Counted from the stretch's first letter, positions 43,225 through 55,987 are shown. The stretch is DNA of 64,000 nt from Hygrocybe punicea (GCA_963556145.1 OY744464.1:2232001-2296000), one strand, 5' to 3'. Translations and numbers: made by a program. Notes: a model not told the origin generated them from the letters alone.

Positions 43225-44994
43225 TTTTACATATAGGTGGAGGTGAGTCAGGTAAAGTCTGAGTGGGATCTTTGTAGTGCTCTTTCTTTGATTCATGATT
43301 CACTTTAGCTTTGACTTCTTCCAAATTTCCAGTCATTAATTCACCAATGTGTACACTCTCAAGGTATTCAACAAAAGCTTGTTGAAAATCTGAGTTTGGA
43401 TCCATTATTCTATCTCTGATTTCCTGAGGTGACAAACATCCTTTGAGCCATAGTAGCATATGCATGTGAAGTGTGAGACGTCCTTGTTGCTTCACTGTGC
43501 CATAATATGCTTTAGTATCACCATAAAAGCTGGAATGCTTTGAACCGACTCCAAGTACATGTTTGATGAATAGCGCAACCATGAAGTGAAAGAATCTGGC
43601 ACCAGCTACTGGGTTTTCTGCAATAAGTCTATAGCGCTCATCATATCCTCTAAGCTCAGGTGTAAATGTTTCTTTTGTATCAGCAAAATATAAAGACAGT
43701 GGATGCATGTTATCAGCAGGTGAAAATGTAATAAACCATGAAGGTGCTCCAGCAAATGATATTAGAGACCAGATTTCATTTCTCATGTATTTCTTGCTAG
43801 TGACTGATCCTTTTACATGACTGCCAACATGGTCAATGTCTTTGATCAACTGGAAGCACAGTTTTTCTTCATCTGTTTCTGGAATAACATGTTCACCATC
43901 TTCCATTTTTCTTGCAATGTTATTCAAAACTGAAAGATCAACATCCATCAACCTTTGTGAAATCTGTTCAAACTTTGCTTTTTCAGCCAATAAATAACCA
44001 GCAGTAGTAGACTGTTTGATTTGCTCATGATTGAATGCAATCAAAGGAAAGTGAGGATCTTTCTGAAACCTTTTGTCATGATACATTAACAAGTGTCTTT
44101 TGTGTTTGATTTCAGATATGTGGCCTTGAATCAGTGAGTTACCAATTCCACCAAGTCTGTAGGGGAACAACCAAGGCATCATTTGGGGAAATAGCTGAGG
44201 ATTGCTGTAGATTGATTATGGATCACTCTCATGTCCAATTGCTAAGATCTTTTTGTTATCCATCAAATGTTTCAAAGCAATTGCTTTGATAGCTTTGATA
44301 CTTTTAGAAGAGTACTCTTCACCAGTCAAACCATGAACTACGAAAGGGCACATTCCTATTTCAGTTCCATCTTCCTCTTCCATGTCATGAACAGCAGTAG
44401 ATTCTGGGTTTTTGTTAGAAAATGATTGTCTGTACTCTACAACAACTGGTATGTCATTCTCAGGATATTGATTCAAGTTTTCTTCTGAAATCTCCAAGTC
44501 AAAATAGTCACAATGATTCAGTTTCAACCAGTTCAAAGCAGTGGCAACTTTGTTTCTCCTAACCAGCAAAGGAGTGCGTTCAAAATCAGACTTTGTAGGT
44601 TTGCATGGTCCAGTATAAATAAATGCAAGTACTTCATCCAATTCTTCAACAGGAGGTGGTAAAATGTCATAAATCTTTGGAGTTGGATTGGCAAAAGAAA
44701 TGGCATTTGCTCTCATTTTGTGCATTCCTGAAGAAACTCTAACAATACATCTATTGTGTCTCACTCTAGCAATGAGTAGCTGTTCAGCATAAGACAAATC
44801 TTTTAATGCTTCTGGAATGTTTCCAAGCCATAGACCATTTGCAAGTGACATAGCTGGGCACTTTTCTTTAGTTAATAATTTCTTACAAATCTTGCAAATG
44901 CCATTAAGATTCTCAATCATTATAGGATCATCTAAAACTTCTACAGGATCAAGTACTGATAAACACTCTCTTTGAGCTATACCATTTTGCTTCA
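43225..44994 (-). pseudogene. Helitron copy 1: DUF6570-like and Rep (HUH) region
   Basis: Part of a Helitron replicase-helicase. The first segment (44994-44219) has LKQNGIAQREC, CKICKKLL, LANGLWLGNIPEALKDLSYA, ALNWLKLNHCDYFDLEISEE and CPFVVHGLTGEEYS. A TAA at 44216-44218 interrupts the frame where I expect a sense codon. It then continues with FPWLFPYRLGGIGN-like sequence, WFITFSPADNMHPLSLYFAD, FHFMVALFIKHVLGV and the HUH-type motif RLTLHMHMLLWLKG. The frame is cut at HLE-2, so the catalytic tyrosines and the helicase domain are missing. It is the continuation, across HLE-3, of 46319-46399 and, across HLE-4, of 47551-48634. Confidence 0.8.
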
Positions 44995-46318
44995 CTTGTT
45001 TAGTGGGCCAGTGCTGCGCATGGCATGAATGAGTTCTTTTTTTCTCCTCCTCACTTTCATCATAGCAACCTCTCACCATAGCAACATAAAAATAGAAGAA
45101 AAAACCTGCATAGCATGTCTCAACTTCCTCTCCCACTGTCATGTTTTCTTTACTTCATCATTATGCAATACTCTCAGCCAAAAAAGAGAGCAACACAATA
45201 CATCAACTGTCAAATACAACTGTCTTTAAACAGTATGATAACAATTGACTTGCATTTGCTAAACTCTACTTCTCCATAACTTTGCTGCACAAGAGATGAT
45301 AACATGAAGACAGCTGTACTTGAGTGGACCAATGTTGCATATGGCATGAACAAAGTCTTGTTTCTATTATTGAATTTTTATTTGTATGATTATTACAAAC
45401 ATCAATAAGTGATTTTGCTTGAAATATATAATTAGTATATAATATATACAGCAATATCACATTGAATTATATGTTTTAAGTAAAAATATCATTATATTAT
45501 CTGAGTTACACTAATTTCTGCTTATATGACTGATATTTCCATATATAGTAATGGTGGTCACATGTGACTATGACTCCTGTGATCACCTCGAAATTTAGGA
45601 TATATGATATAAAATTACCTTATATGGTTAGACTGGTCACATGTGACTATCACCATTGCGATCAGCAAAGAATTTGCTATACAATATCAGAAATTGCCTT
45701 ATATAGTTAGAGTGGTCACATGTGACTGTCACATCTGACCCAAAATGATAATATTAGGCAGCAGTTCAATTTTCAGCTGAATCTGATAAGAATTAAGGCC
45801 AGGATAAATATTTTGAATATAATTGTATTTGTGTAATGAATATGATGAGCAGTATGTGATTTAGCATATATTATGCAAAATTACCATATATGGTTAGACT
45901 GGTCACATGTGACTGTTACCATTGCGATCAGCAAAAAATTTGGTATATAATATCAAAAAGTACCTTATATGGTTAGACTGGTCACATGTGACTGTCACAC
46001 CTTGCCCGAAATGTTGATATTAGTCAGCAGTTCAAATTTCAGCTAATTCCGATGAGAACTGAAGGGTGTATGAATATTTTGAATATAATTGGGAGGTAAT
46101 TTGTCTTGTGTAAGACATCCCATATTTGGATGCTTATGTAAGCCACTCCAAACATGGCCCAGATTTTATGTTACATTCCAACATAAGAAGTGGAATCATA
46201 TCTCTTGCCCAAAAAAAATTTATCTATAGGCGATGCAAAAACATTAATTAATTACGAACCTTCACTGAACCAGGTCTGATAAAGAACGAGTCTTTTAATA
46301 AATTAAAAGAACTTGTAA
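44995..46318 (+). mobile_element. HLE-3
   Basis: 1324 bp. Inserted in Helitron copy 1; removing it restores the frame NLNVLKQNGIAQREC on the minus strand. It is longer than most copies because of an extra internal unit; five palindromes. The 3' hairpin has a T in place of C (ACTTGT). The flanks are A and A rather than A and T. Confidence 0.8.
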
Positions 46319-46399
46319 AAACATTCAAGTTCAAATCTGAGAAACTTTGCAACTGTGATACTTGAGTTAATCTTCCACATACAGCACATCCACATTCAA
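46319..46399 (-). pseudogene. Helitron copy 1, 81-bp piece between HLE-3 and HLE-4
   Basis: Encodes IECGCAVCGRLTQVSQLQSF then SDLNLNV, in frame with both neighbours once the two elements are removed. The CAVCG pair matches Helitron copy 2 (EAGCAVCGRLTAVHELTRLS). Confidence 0.8.
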
Positions 46400-47550
46400 T
46401 TACGAGTTCTTTTAATTTATTAAAAGACTCATTCTTTATCAGACCTGGTTCAGTGAGGATTCGTAATTAATTAATAAAGTTGATCGCCTATAGACAAAAA
46501 TTTTTTGGGCAAGAGATATGATTCTACTTCTGATACCAGAAAATAACACCATGTTGGGGCCATGTTTGGACAAGCTTACATAAGCATCCTGATATGGGTT
46601 GTCACAGAAAATACAAACTACCTTCCAATTATATTCAAAATATTCATACTGACTTCAATTCTTATCAGAATCAGCTGAAAATTGAACTGCTGACTAATAT
46701 AACCATTTCGGGCTAAGTGTCACAGTCACATGTGACCAATCTAACCATATAAGGCAATTTCTGATATTATATAGCAAATTTTTACTGATCACAATGGTGA
46801 CAGTCACATGTGACTAGTCTAACCATATAAGGTAATTTTACATGATATATGCTAAATTTTGAGCTGATCACAGGAGTCATAGTCACATGTGACCACTATT
46901 ACTATATATGGAAATATCAGCCATATAAGCAGAAATGAGCTTAACTCAGATAATATACTGATATTTTTACTTAAAATATAAAATTCAATGTGACATTATC
47001 GTATATATACATTATCTTATATGCTAATTATATATTTCAAGCAAAATTACGATGTTCATAATAATCATACAAACAAAAGTTCAATAAAAGAAGAAAGACT
47101 TTGTTCATGCCATATGTAACATTAGCCCAATCACCAAGCACAGCTGTCTTCATGTTATCATCTGTTACACAGCATACAAGGTCCTAGAGAAGGGAAGTCA
47201 ATTATTATCATAATGTTTAGGAGACAGTTGTATTTGACAGTTGACCTATTGCTTCCTCAACATTTCTTTTATGGCTGAGCATATTATATAATGATACAGC
47301 ACAGAAGACATGACAGTAATAGAGGAGGTTGATGAACACTCAAGACACTCTATGTAGTTTAGTTTTTCTACTTTTCATGTTGCTGAGGTGAGAGATGGGC
47401 TTATTAGAACAATTGGCAGTATACAACATATGATATATATCTTATACCATATGTAACATGCTTTATACAATTGTTTATGTCGTCATGGAAGTAGAGAGGG
47501 GAAAAAAAGAACTCGTTCATGCCATGCGCAGCACTGGCCCACTAAACAAG
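46400..47550 (-). mobile_element. HLE-4
   Basis: 1151 bp, minus orientation. Inserted between A and T; removal restores SPSKFIECGCAVC in Helitron copy 1. Three palindromes. It faces HLE-3 tail to tail, 81 bp apart. Confidence 0.82.
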
Positions 47551-48634
47551 TAAATTTACTAGGAGAGGTTGCTTTGCAAAAGTCAGAGATAATAGTATGT
47601 TGTAATTTTACTGAAGGGGGATCTGGTGGAAATTGCTGTTTTTCTCTGAATGTTTGTACTGCAATTAGATTACTCTGCTTATGTTGTGCAGGATTCTCAG
47701 CATTGTACTTGTGAACAGCTTGAATGTGTTGCTTTCTGTATTTCTCAGGATTTTCAGTATTGTATTTGTGAACAGCTGCAATGTTTTGTTTGTTGTATTT
47801 TTCAGGATTCTCAGAGTTGTATTTTTGCACAGCGGCTAAATGCTCTCTACTGTACTTTGGATAGTCTTTCTGATGTGATTTTGTCACAGCTTTGACATTG
47901 GCCAATCTCTTATTATTAGATATCTCTGTTTCATCAATGAATTCAAAGACAGAGAGGTAGGAAGAACAATTAGAACATTCATGATTCTGAATAGCAGTTT
48001 GAATTGAAGCATGAGACATTCTAGAGTGAACAAGAATGCTATGGCTGGCTGCAATCACTTTCAATTCTGAAATGGTCAATTTGGAAGTTAAAAGCTCAAA
48101 TGGATGATCCACAATCAACAAAGACTTGTTAGAGGATTCAAGCAACAATGCTTCATTGTCTGGCATGTAAGAATTGAATTTGAACTTGGCTGCATTTACA
48201 ATAGCATTGTCTTTGGATGCTTCAGGCATAAGCTCATGAAATGAAAACACATTTGCTTTTCCTCCCCCAATGCATTCAATATCAATACTAGCATTTGAAG
48301 CAACATTCTGATGATTGAAGAGTGTAGATAATTTCAAGCTTTTGTTGCAAACATAGTGGACTGTCATTTGAAAGGCAAGGAAATGAAGCCATACAAATAC
48401 AAGCAACAGAATGGTTCCATTTGCCAAGATGGGTGCTTTAGTTATAGCTTTCAAGTAAGCTTTGAAATCATGTCTTCTGAACAAATTTTGTTGAAGCTTC
48501 AACTTGATATAGATGCACCTATTGACAATGCTAATGGTACAATAATAAACAGAAAGATAATGAAGCAAATTCAAGAAGAGCTTGGCATAGAGTTCAAACA
48601 AGAATGATTGATAACTTGGATTACAAGACAAAGG
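47551..48634 (-). pseudogene. Helitron copy 1: N-terminal region with 15-residue repeats
   Basis: Reads toward the left: CIGGGKANVFSFHELMPEA, LTSKLTISELKVIAASHSIL, NHECSNCSSYLSVFEFIDE, then four 15-residue repeats of the type AVQKYNSENPEKYNKQNIA, ending LQHTIISDFCKATSPSKF at HLE-4. Paralogous in order and sequence to 55988-56679. The frame is open up to the solo LTR at 48639 and is in phase with the ORF beyond that LTR. The part between 48350 and 48634 is hydrophobic in this frame and may not be coding. Confidence 0.65.
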
Positions 48635-48639
48635 TATCA

Positions 48640-49204
48640 TGTTACGGATCGCTGTTCTTATGGCGGCGAACTCCGGCAACAATAAACCAAACGAGGATGT
48701 TTTATAGAAGAAAGCGAGTACAAACGGATAGAAGAGGGGAGGTATCTGATTTTCGTGGTAGCGATCGAGGGAAGAGTAGCTATACTAAACTTAAGGCTAC
48801 TGACTACAAATGTCAATGATTATATACTGGTGAACAACTTCAGGGCCGGCTTCTTCGTCATGCGTGGCTGCGTGGAGGATAAGCTCCGGGATGAACGGCG
48901 TCTTGCTTGGCTTCGTGGTCTATACGTTTTGGGGTGCCAACGAGGTGGCCAACGGCTGTGTTGCAGGTCCGGTGTCAGCAGACAGCTGATCCGATGATTG
49001 TGTTGCGCGGTATTATTGAGTGCTTGAATCAACGTGTATGATGTATCGGCGGTGATCGGTTGATGAGGGTAATCATGAGGATTGGGATACCGTCGTTGGT
49101 TGTCTTCGACGATGTTCCGGACCCAGGTTATGATGTTGTCTTGTGACGTTGAGTCAGGGACGTCGGGGTCGGAAGCGGGGGTTAAATCGGGGTAAAACGT
49201 AACA
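48640..49204. mobile_element. solo LTR, family TGTTACG
   Basis: 565 bp with TGTTACG...CGTAACA ends. Flanks are TATCA and TATTA, a 5-bp target duplication with one mismatch. The base composition (GC-rich) differs from the AT-rich host. No internal retroelement is left. Orientation cannot be set because the ends are symmetrical. Confidence 0.65.
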
Positions 49205-49909
49205 TATTAACTCCTTACAAATGCCGCTTTTTTTGGGTTTTAATAAAGCAAAGTCTGCTTCAGTTTCAATTGGAACACACTTTGAGGTAGTTTTACAAAA
49301 TCCTGTAGCAATTTCACTACAAATTCCGCTTTTTTGACATTTTAATGAAGCAAAGTAAGCTTTAGGTTGAAATGGATCAAAAGACTTCAAAATAGCATTA
49401 TCATGGTCATTATCATTGTCATTACAAATTCTGCTTTTTTGAGGTTTTAACAAGTCAAAGGGTTCAATTAAGAAAATCTTTGAAGTGTTGTTACAAAATG
49501 AAGTAACAAATTCACTACAAATGCCGCTTTTTTGACACTTTAATAAGGACAAGTAAGCTTCATTTTGAAGTGTAAAAGACTTCAATGTAAAATCAGCATG
49601 AAACATATCAGTTTCACTTGTTTGGTATTCAATTTCACTTTTATTGGCTGTTAAACCATTATAACCACAGTTGAATGCTTTATTATCAAAGTCACCCATT
49701 GCTTGGGCAAATCCATATTCTATGGATTGATTAATACTACCCATTTCTTGGGCAAACCCATATTCTATGGATTTATTAATGACACCCATTTCTTGGACAA
49801 ACACAGATGTAATGAGCTTATAAGAAACATAAGAAAAATGTTTAGATAGCAAAGAGGAAAGCATAGAGGCTAAAGCTAGCAAAAGAATAAGAAGCAAGTG
49901 TAGCTTCAT
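49154..49909 (-). CDS. ORF with signal-peptide-like start and KSGIC repeats
   Basis: 251 residues. The N terminus MKLHLLLILLLALASMLSS is a convincing secretion signal or membrane anchor by composition. Then come repeats of IEYGFAQEMGSINQS (three) and of LKCQKSGICSE or close variants (four, separated by PFDLLKP/SFDPFQP-type spacers). The last 17 codons (from CYVLPRF) come from the TGTTACG solo LTR. If the LTR and one target duplication are removed, the frame continues as GICKELIPLSCNPSYQSF into Helitron copy 1. So it is either the N terminus of that protein or a captured gene fused to it. Not recognised. Confidence 0.45.
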   Translation of the reverse strand: MKLHLLLILLLALASMLSSLLSKHFSYVSYKLITSVFVQEMGVINKSIEYGFAQEMGSINQSIEYGFAQAMGDFDNKAFNCGYNGLTANKSEIEYQTSETDMFHADFTLKSFTLQNEAYLSLLKCQKSGICSEFVTSFCNNTSKIFLIEPFDLLKPQKSRICNDNDNDHDNAILKSFDPFQPKAYFASLKCQKSGICSEIATGFCKTTSKCVPIETEADFALLKPKKSGICKELICYVLPRFNPRFRPRRP

Positions 49910-50016
49910 GAAGGTAATGAAGTATAAAGCTAGGGTTAGGGTTTAAATGCCAAAAAAGCGGTCAAGGTAAAAAAAAAGAGGGCAGAAAAAATCACTCTGA
50001 GGCTGGGGTATATATA

Positions 50017-52074
50017 CTTGTTTAGTGGGCCAGTGCTGCGCATGGCATGAATGAGTTCTTTTTTTCCCCTCCTCACTTTTATGATGAAGTAAATAATAAT
50101 ATTAAATTGCATAAAGCATGTTACATGTGATAGAAGACATATAGCATATATTATATATTAATAAGCCCACCTCTCACCATAGCAACATAAAAAGTAGAAA
50201 AAATAAAACTGCATAGCATGTCTTGACCTCCTCTCCCACTGTCATGTCTTCTTTGCTTCGTCATTATGCAATATTCTCAGCCAAAAGAGAGAGTAACACA
50301 TCAACTGTCAAATACAACTACCTTTAAACAGTATGATAACAATTGACTTACATTTGCTTAACCCACTTCTCCATAACCTTGCTGTACAACAGATGATAAT
50401 ATGAAGACAGCTGTGCTTGAGTGGGCCAATGTTGCATGTGGCATGAACAAAGTTTTGTTTCTGTTATTAAATTTTTATTTGTATGATTATTACAAATATT
50501 GATAAGTGACTTTGCTGGAAATATATAATTAGCATATAATATATACAGCAATATCATATTGAATTGTATGTTTTAAGTAAAAATATCATTAGATCATCTG
50601 AGTTACACTTATTTCTGCTTATATGGCTGAAATTTCCCTATATAGTAACAGTGGTCACATGTGACTATGACTCCTGTGATCACCTCAAAATTTAGCATAT
50701 ATGGTGTAAAATTGCCTTATATGGTTAGACTGGTCACATGTTGTAGAGGGTCGACATCCCTCTGAGTCTGTATCATCGATATATCACGAATCCGGACCAA
50801 CCTGATGCCGCCATTTGACTTGCATTCGAACCCGACGCAACCCGACGTGACGTGACGTTGATGTGACCTGACGTGACCGACATAACCCGACGTATGCCGC
50901 TTCGTCACAGCCGCTCTCAGACCAAATCCGGCAGCCTCAAACGCCTCGGAGTTCCAATTCCAGGAGATGGATCTCTTCGGACTCAATCCCCGACTTCGGA
51001 TTTACTTTATTTATGCATCCCATCGGCCTTTCGGAGATATGTAGGACTTTCTAGATCTTTTCCTTGCATATTCGTTTTCCCCTCCATTTCCTGTCTTCGT
51101 TGCTTTGCAACCCCCCTTTCCACATCCCCATTCCAACCTTTCTTTGTAGCTTACCATTGGCTGAAGTAGACAGGTCCGAAAGTAGATTACTGTTTCCTGT
51201 ACTATAAAAACGGTCCCCGACGACCGTACAAAATAACATACCATTAGTCCCCGTTTCCCTTTAGTCAGAATCACCTTTTAATCCCTTCAAATGCTCGTCC
51301 ACGTAGATCCTTAGCTTTTTATAGTTCACTTCGTCGTCTTTATCGTTGTTTCCGTATATTCGTTCATCGTTTCTGACCCGACCCGACCCGACCTGCCGTA
51401 CCCGACATTGTCGGCATCGTCGGGTTCTTTATTATTTGTCCGTTTTCACTCCGTTCATCGCCGGCTTCGTCATTATTAGTCCAGTTTTACGCGGCGGCTT
51501 TACTTTTACTAACATTCCCTTCTTTTTACTTCTATTCCCGACACTGATTTATCCAGTCACTTCTACGCTGACACCCTCTGGTTAGGATCATATTTCTTTA
51601 TATAGTTCCGAAGCCACACAGAACCCGCATCTACAATGTGACTGTCACCATTGTGATCAGCAGAAAATTTGCTATATAATATCAAAAATTGCCTTATATG
51701 GTTAGATTGGTCACATGTGACTGTCACACCTTGCCCGAAATGTTGATATTAGTCAGCAGTTCAATTTTCAGCTAATTCTGATAAGAACTGAAGGCAGTAT
51801 GAATATTTTGAATATAATTGGAAGGTAATTTGTCTTTTTTGCACCAACCCATATTTGGATGCTTATGTAAGCTTGTCCACACATGGCCCCAACTGCATCT
51901 TATTTTCCAGGATCAGAAGTAGAATCATATCTGTTACCCAAAAAAATTCTGTCTATAGGCAATCAACTTTATTAATTAATCAATCAATTAATTAATTAAT
52001 TACTTAATTACGAACCCTCACTGAACCAGGTCTGATAAAGAACGAGTCTTTTAATAAATTAAAAGAACTCGTAA
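50017..52074 (+). mobile_element. HLE-5 (carries a solo LTR)
   Basis: 2058 bp including an 894-bp solo LTR plus a 4-bp duplication; 1160 bp without them. Standard ends; flanks A and T. The LTR splits the second palindrome (GTCACATGT / ATGTGAC). Confidence 0.82.
50742..51635 (+). mobile_element. solo LTR, family TGTAGAGG (plus orientation)
   Basis: 894 bp from TGTAGAGGGTCGACATCC to CCCGCATCTACA. Target duplication ATGT on both sides. It holds a CTATAAAAACGG promoter-like box near 51200 and blocks shared with 16334-17128. Inserted into HLE-5, so it is younger than that element. Confidence 0.8.
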
Positions 52075-52917
52075 TCAGAGATATTTGCTACTATTTGGTT
52101 GTGATGACCAATACATCCATAAAAGGCAATTTGAGGTTATATGGGCTAAATTTTGTGCTGATCGTAGTGGTGATAGTCACATGTCACAGATCTAATCACA
52201 TAAGGAAATATTAGCCATTTAAGGTAAATTAAGTCAGTTTTGATATTGGAAATCTGATTTGAGTTGTAGGCATGATTGTTTGATATAATAAGTGTGACAG
52301 TCACATGTGACTAGTCTAGCCATATAAGGAAATTTTAGGCCATAGAAGCGTAATTTTATGCTGATCGCAGTGGTGATAGTCACATGTCACAGATCTAACC
52401 ATATAAGGAAATATTAGCCATTTAAGGTAAACTAAGTCAGTTTTGATATTGGTAGTCTGATTTGAGTTGCAGGTATGATTATTTGATATCGTCAGTGTGA
52501 CGGTCACATGTGACTAGTCTAACCATATAAGGAAATTTAGAGCTACATAGTCTAAATTTAATGATGATCGCAGTGATAATAGTTATATGTGATAAAACTG
52601 ACTATAAAATATCTGGCGTAGGCAATAAAAAACATGAACAACTTGCATCATATCTCAAATGATCATTTGAGATGAAATCAAACATTATATGCATATTGTG
52701 AGTATTTCCATATATGGTTAGGCTGGTCACATGTGACTATTATTATTGTGAGTAATATAAAATTAGGTATATCATACTAGAAATTACCTTATATGGTTAG
52801 ACTGGTCACAGGTGACTGTCACACATTATTTGAAATGACTATATTAGTCACCAGTTTGAATTTCAGATCAATCTGATCAATATTGGAGCTGTTATGAATA
52901 TTTTCAATATAATCTGA
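52075..52917 (+). repeat. older, diverged HLE-related sequence with 198-bp tandem repeat
   Basis: Carries GTCACATGTGAC and GTCACATGTCAC sites in the same spacing as HLEs. Two direct copies of about 198 bp (52156-52353 and 52354-52552) share GCTGATCGCAGTGGTGATAG and AAGTCAGTTTTGATATTGG. It continues at 54030-54276 beyond HLE-6. Confidence 0.65.
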
Positions 52918-54029
52918 CTTGTTTAGTGGGCCAGTGCTGCGCATGGCATGAACGAGTTCTTTTTTTTCCCTCTCTACTTCCATGACGACATAAACAATTG
53001 TATAAAGCATGTTACATATGGTATAAGATACATATCATATGTTGTATACTGCCAATTCTTCTAATAAGCCCATCTTTCACCTCAGCAACATGAAAAGTAG
53101 AAAAACTAAACTACATAGAGTGTCTTGAGTGTTCATCAACCTCCTCTATTACTGTCATGTCTTCTGTGCTGTATCATTATATAATATTCTCAGCCATAAA
53201 AGAAATGTTGAGAAAGCAATAGGTCAACTGTCAAATACAACTGTCTCCTAAACATTATGATAATAATTGACTTATGGATACAGCTGTGCTTGGTGATTGG
53301 GCTAATATTACATATGACATGAACAAAGTCTTTCTTCTTTTATTGAACTTTTGTTTGTATGATTATTATGAACATCGTAATTTTGCTTGAAATATATAAT
53401 TAGCATATAAGATAATGTATATATACGGCAATGTCACATTGAATTTTATGTTTTAAGTAAAAATATCAGTATATTATCTGAGTTAAGCTCATTTCAGCTT
53501 ATATGGCTGATATTTTCATATATAGTAATAGTGGTCACATGTGACTATGACTCCTGTGATCAGCTCAAAATTTAGCATATATCATGTAAAATTACCTTAT
53601 ATAGTTAGACTGGTCACATGTGACTGTCACCATTGCGATCAGTAAAAAATTTGCTATATGATATCAGAAATTGCCTTATATGGTTAGATTGGTCACATGT
53701 CACATGTCACACCTTGCCCGAAATGGTTATATTAGTCAGCAGTTCAATTTTCAGCTGATTCCGATAAGAATTGAAGTCAGTACGAATATTTTGAATATAA
53801 TTTGAAGGTAATGTGTCTTTTCTGAGGCAACCCATATTTGGATGCTTATGTAAGCTTGTCCACACATGGCCCCAACATGGTGTTATTTTCTGGATTCAGA
53901 AGTAGAATCATATCTCTTGCCCAAAAAATTTTTGTCTATAGGCGATCAACTTTATTAATTAATTACGAATCCTCACTGAACCAGGTCTGATAAAGAACGA
54001 GTCTTTTAATAAATTAAAAGAACTCGTAA
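52918..54029 (+). mobile_element. HLE-6
   Basis: 1112 bp with standard ends, inserted in the older HLE-related sequence; flanks A and C. Three palindromes, one expanded (CACATGTCACATGTCAC). Confidence 0.8.
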
Positions 54030-54276
54030 CTATTATTTGTGTATTTGTACATCAACCCATATTTGGATGCTTACATAATCATGTCCAAACATAGCCCTCA
54101 TCATATTGTATTTTTCTATAATAGCACTGAAATGATAGCTATGCACAACGAAAACTTTCCTCTATATACGATCGAAAACATTAATCAATTAATCAATTAC
54201 GAAACTGCTGTGAGCCTGGTCTGATAAAGAACGAGTCTTTAATAAATTAAAGAACTCGTAATTAAAGAACTCGTAA
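54030..54276 (+). repeat. 3' end of the older HLE-related sequence
   Basis: Aligns with the last 230 bp of HLEs (CCCATATTTGGATGCTTA, GTCTGATAAAGAACGAGTC) and ends with a shortened hairpin followed by a second copy of ATTAAAGAACTCGTAA. It truncates Helitron copy 2. Confidence 0.65.
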
Positions 54277-54863
54277 CTGAAAATCTTTCTTGTTGAGTAG
54301 CTGAAGCTTGTGTTAACAAATTCAAATTCAAATCCAGTGAAGAAAGTCTTGTTAATTCATGAACAGCTGTCAATCGTCCACAAACTGCACAACCTGCTTC
54401 TGTAAATTTGTTAGGGCTACTTTCTCTACAAAAATTTGATACAATAGTGTGTTGTAATGATTGAGATGGAGGTACAGGAGGAAATTCTACTTTGTCTCTG
54501 TATGACTGGGCTGCAATTTGATTTTGCTGCTTGCATCTGTCAGAATTGTTATCACAAAAATTTTGAACTGCTTTTTGATTAAAAAGTTTGAGTTTCTCTG
54601 AATCATCAGATGAAAATCTTTGAACACCTGCTAGGTTCTTTTGCTGATATCTCTCTGGATGTTCCAAGCAATATTTTTGAACTGCTGCAGGATTCTGTTG
54701 CTGGTATTTATCTGGATATTCTGATTTATATCTCTTCACAGCTATAATATTTTGTTGCTGATGTTTCTCAGGATGGTCCAAATTATATTTTTGAACAGCT
54801 GCATTATTTTGTTCCTGATGTTTTTCAGGATGTTCCATGTTATATCTTTGCACAGCTGCTATA
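54277..54863 (-). pseudogene. Helitron copy 2, distal part
   Basis: Reads IAAVQRYNMEHPEKHQEQN, further KYNLDHPEKHQQQN repeats, LQHTIVSNFCRESSPNKFTE, AGCAVCGRLTAVHELTRLSS, ending at QQERFS where the older HLE sequence begins. It joins 55988-56679 in frame across HLE-7. Clearly paralogous to Helitron copy 1 but the repeats differ in number. Confidence 0.75.
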
Positions 54864-55987
54864 TTACAAGTTCTTTTAATTTATTAAAAGACTTGTTCTT
54901 TATCAGACCTGGTTCAGTGAGGGTTCGTAATTAATTAATTAATTAATTAATGAAGTTGATTGTATGTAGGGGACTTTTTTTTGGGGCAAAAGATATGATT
55001 CTACTTGTTATACTGAATAATAACATGTGGTCCAAGCCATGTGTGGACAAGCTTACATAAGCATCCAAATATGGGTTGCCTCAGAAAAGACACATCACCT
55101 TCAAATTATATTCAAAATATTCATACTGACTTCAATTCTTATCGGAATCAGCTGAAAATTGAACTGCTGACTAATATAACCATTTCGGGCAAAGTGTGAC
55201 AGTCACATGTGACCAATCTAACCATATAAGGCAATTTCTGATATTGTATAGCAAATTTTTTACTGATCACAATGGTGATAGTCACATGTGACCAGTCTAA
55301 CCATATAAGGCAATTTTACACTATATATGCTAAATTTTGAGCTGATCACAGGAGTTATAGTCACATGTGACTACTATTACTATATATGAAAATATCAGCC
55401 ATATAAGCAGAAATGAGCTTAACTCAGATAATATACTGATATTTTTACTTAAAACATAAAATTCAATGTGATATTGCTATATATATACATTATCTTATAT
55501 GCTAATTATATATTTCAAACAGAATTATGGTGTTCATAATAATCATGCAAACAAAAATCCAATAAAAGAAAAAAGACTTTGTTCATGCCATATGTAACAT
55601 TAGCCCAATTACCAAGCACAGCTGTATTCATAAGTCAATTATTATCATAATGTTTAGGAGACAGTTGTATTTGACAGTTGACCTATTGCTTCCTCAACAC
55701 TTCTTTTATGGCTGAGAATATTATATAATGATACAACACAGAAGACATGACAGTAAGAGAGGAGGTTGATGAACACTCAAGACACTTTATGTAGTTTATT
55801 TTTTCTACTTTTCATGTTGCTGAGGTGAGAGATGGGCTTATTAGAACAATTGGCAGTATACAAAATATGATATATATCTTATACCATATGTAACATGCTT
55901 TATGCAATTGTTTACTTCATCATGGAAGTGGAGAGGAGAAAAAAAGAACTCGTTCATGCCATGCGCAGCACTGGCCCACTAAACAAG
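54864..55987 (-). mobile_element. HLE-7
   Basis: 1124 bp, minus orientation. Inserted between A and T; removing it joins HPEKHQQQN to IAAVQRYNM, restoring the 15-residue repeat of Helitron copy 2 exactly. Three palindromes. Confidence 0.85.

Noticed and set aside
48356..48607. Plus-strand ORF of 83 residues opposite Helitron copy 1
   Set aside because: It looks protein-like, but lies antisense to a region whose minus frame is continuous with the Helitron gene. With no homologue recalled, I could not decide, so it is not called.
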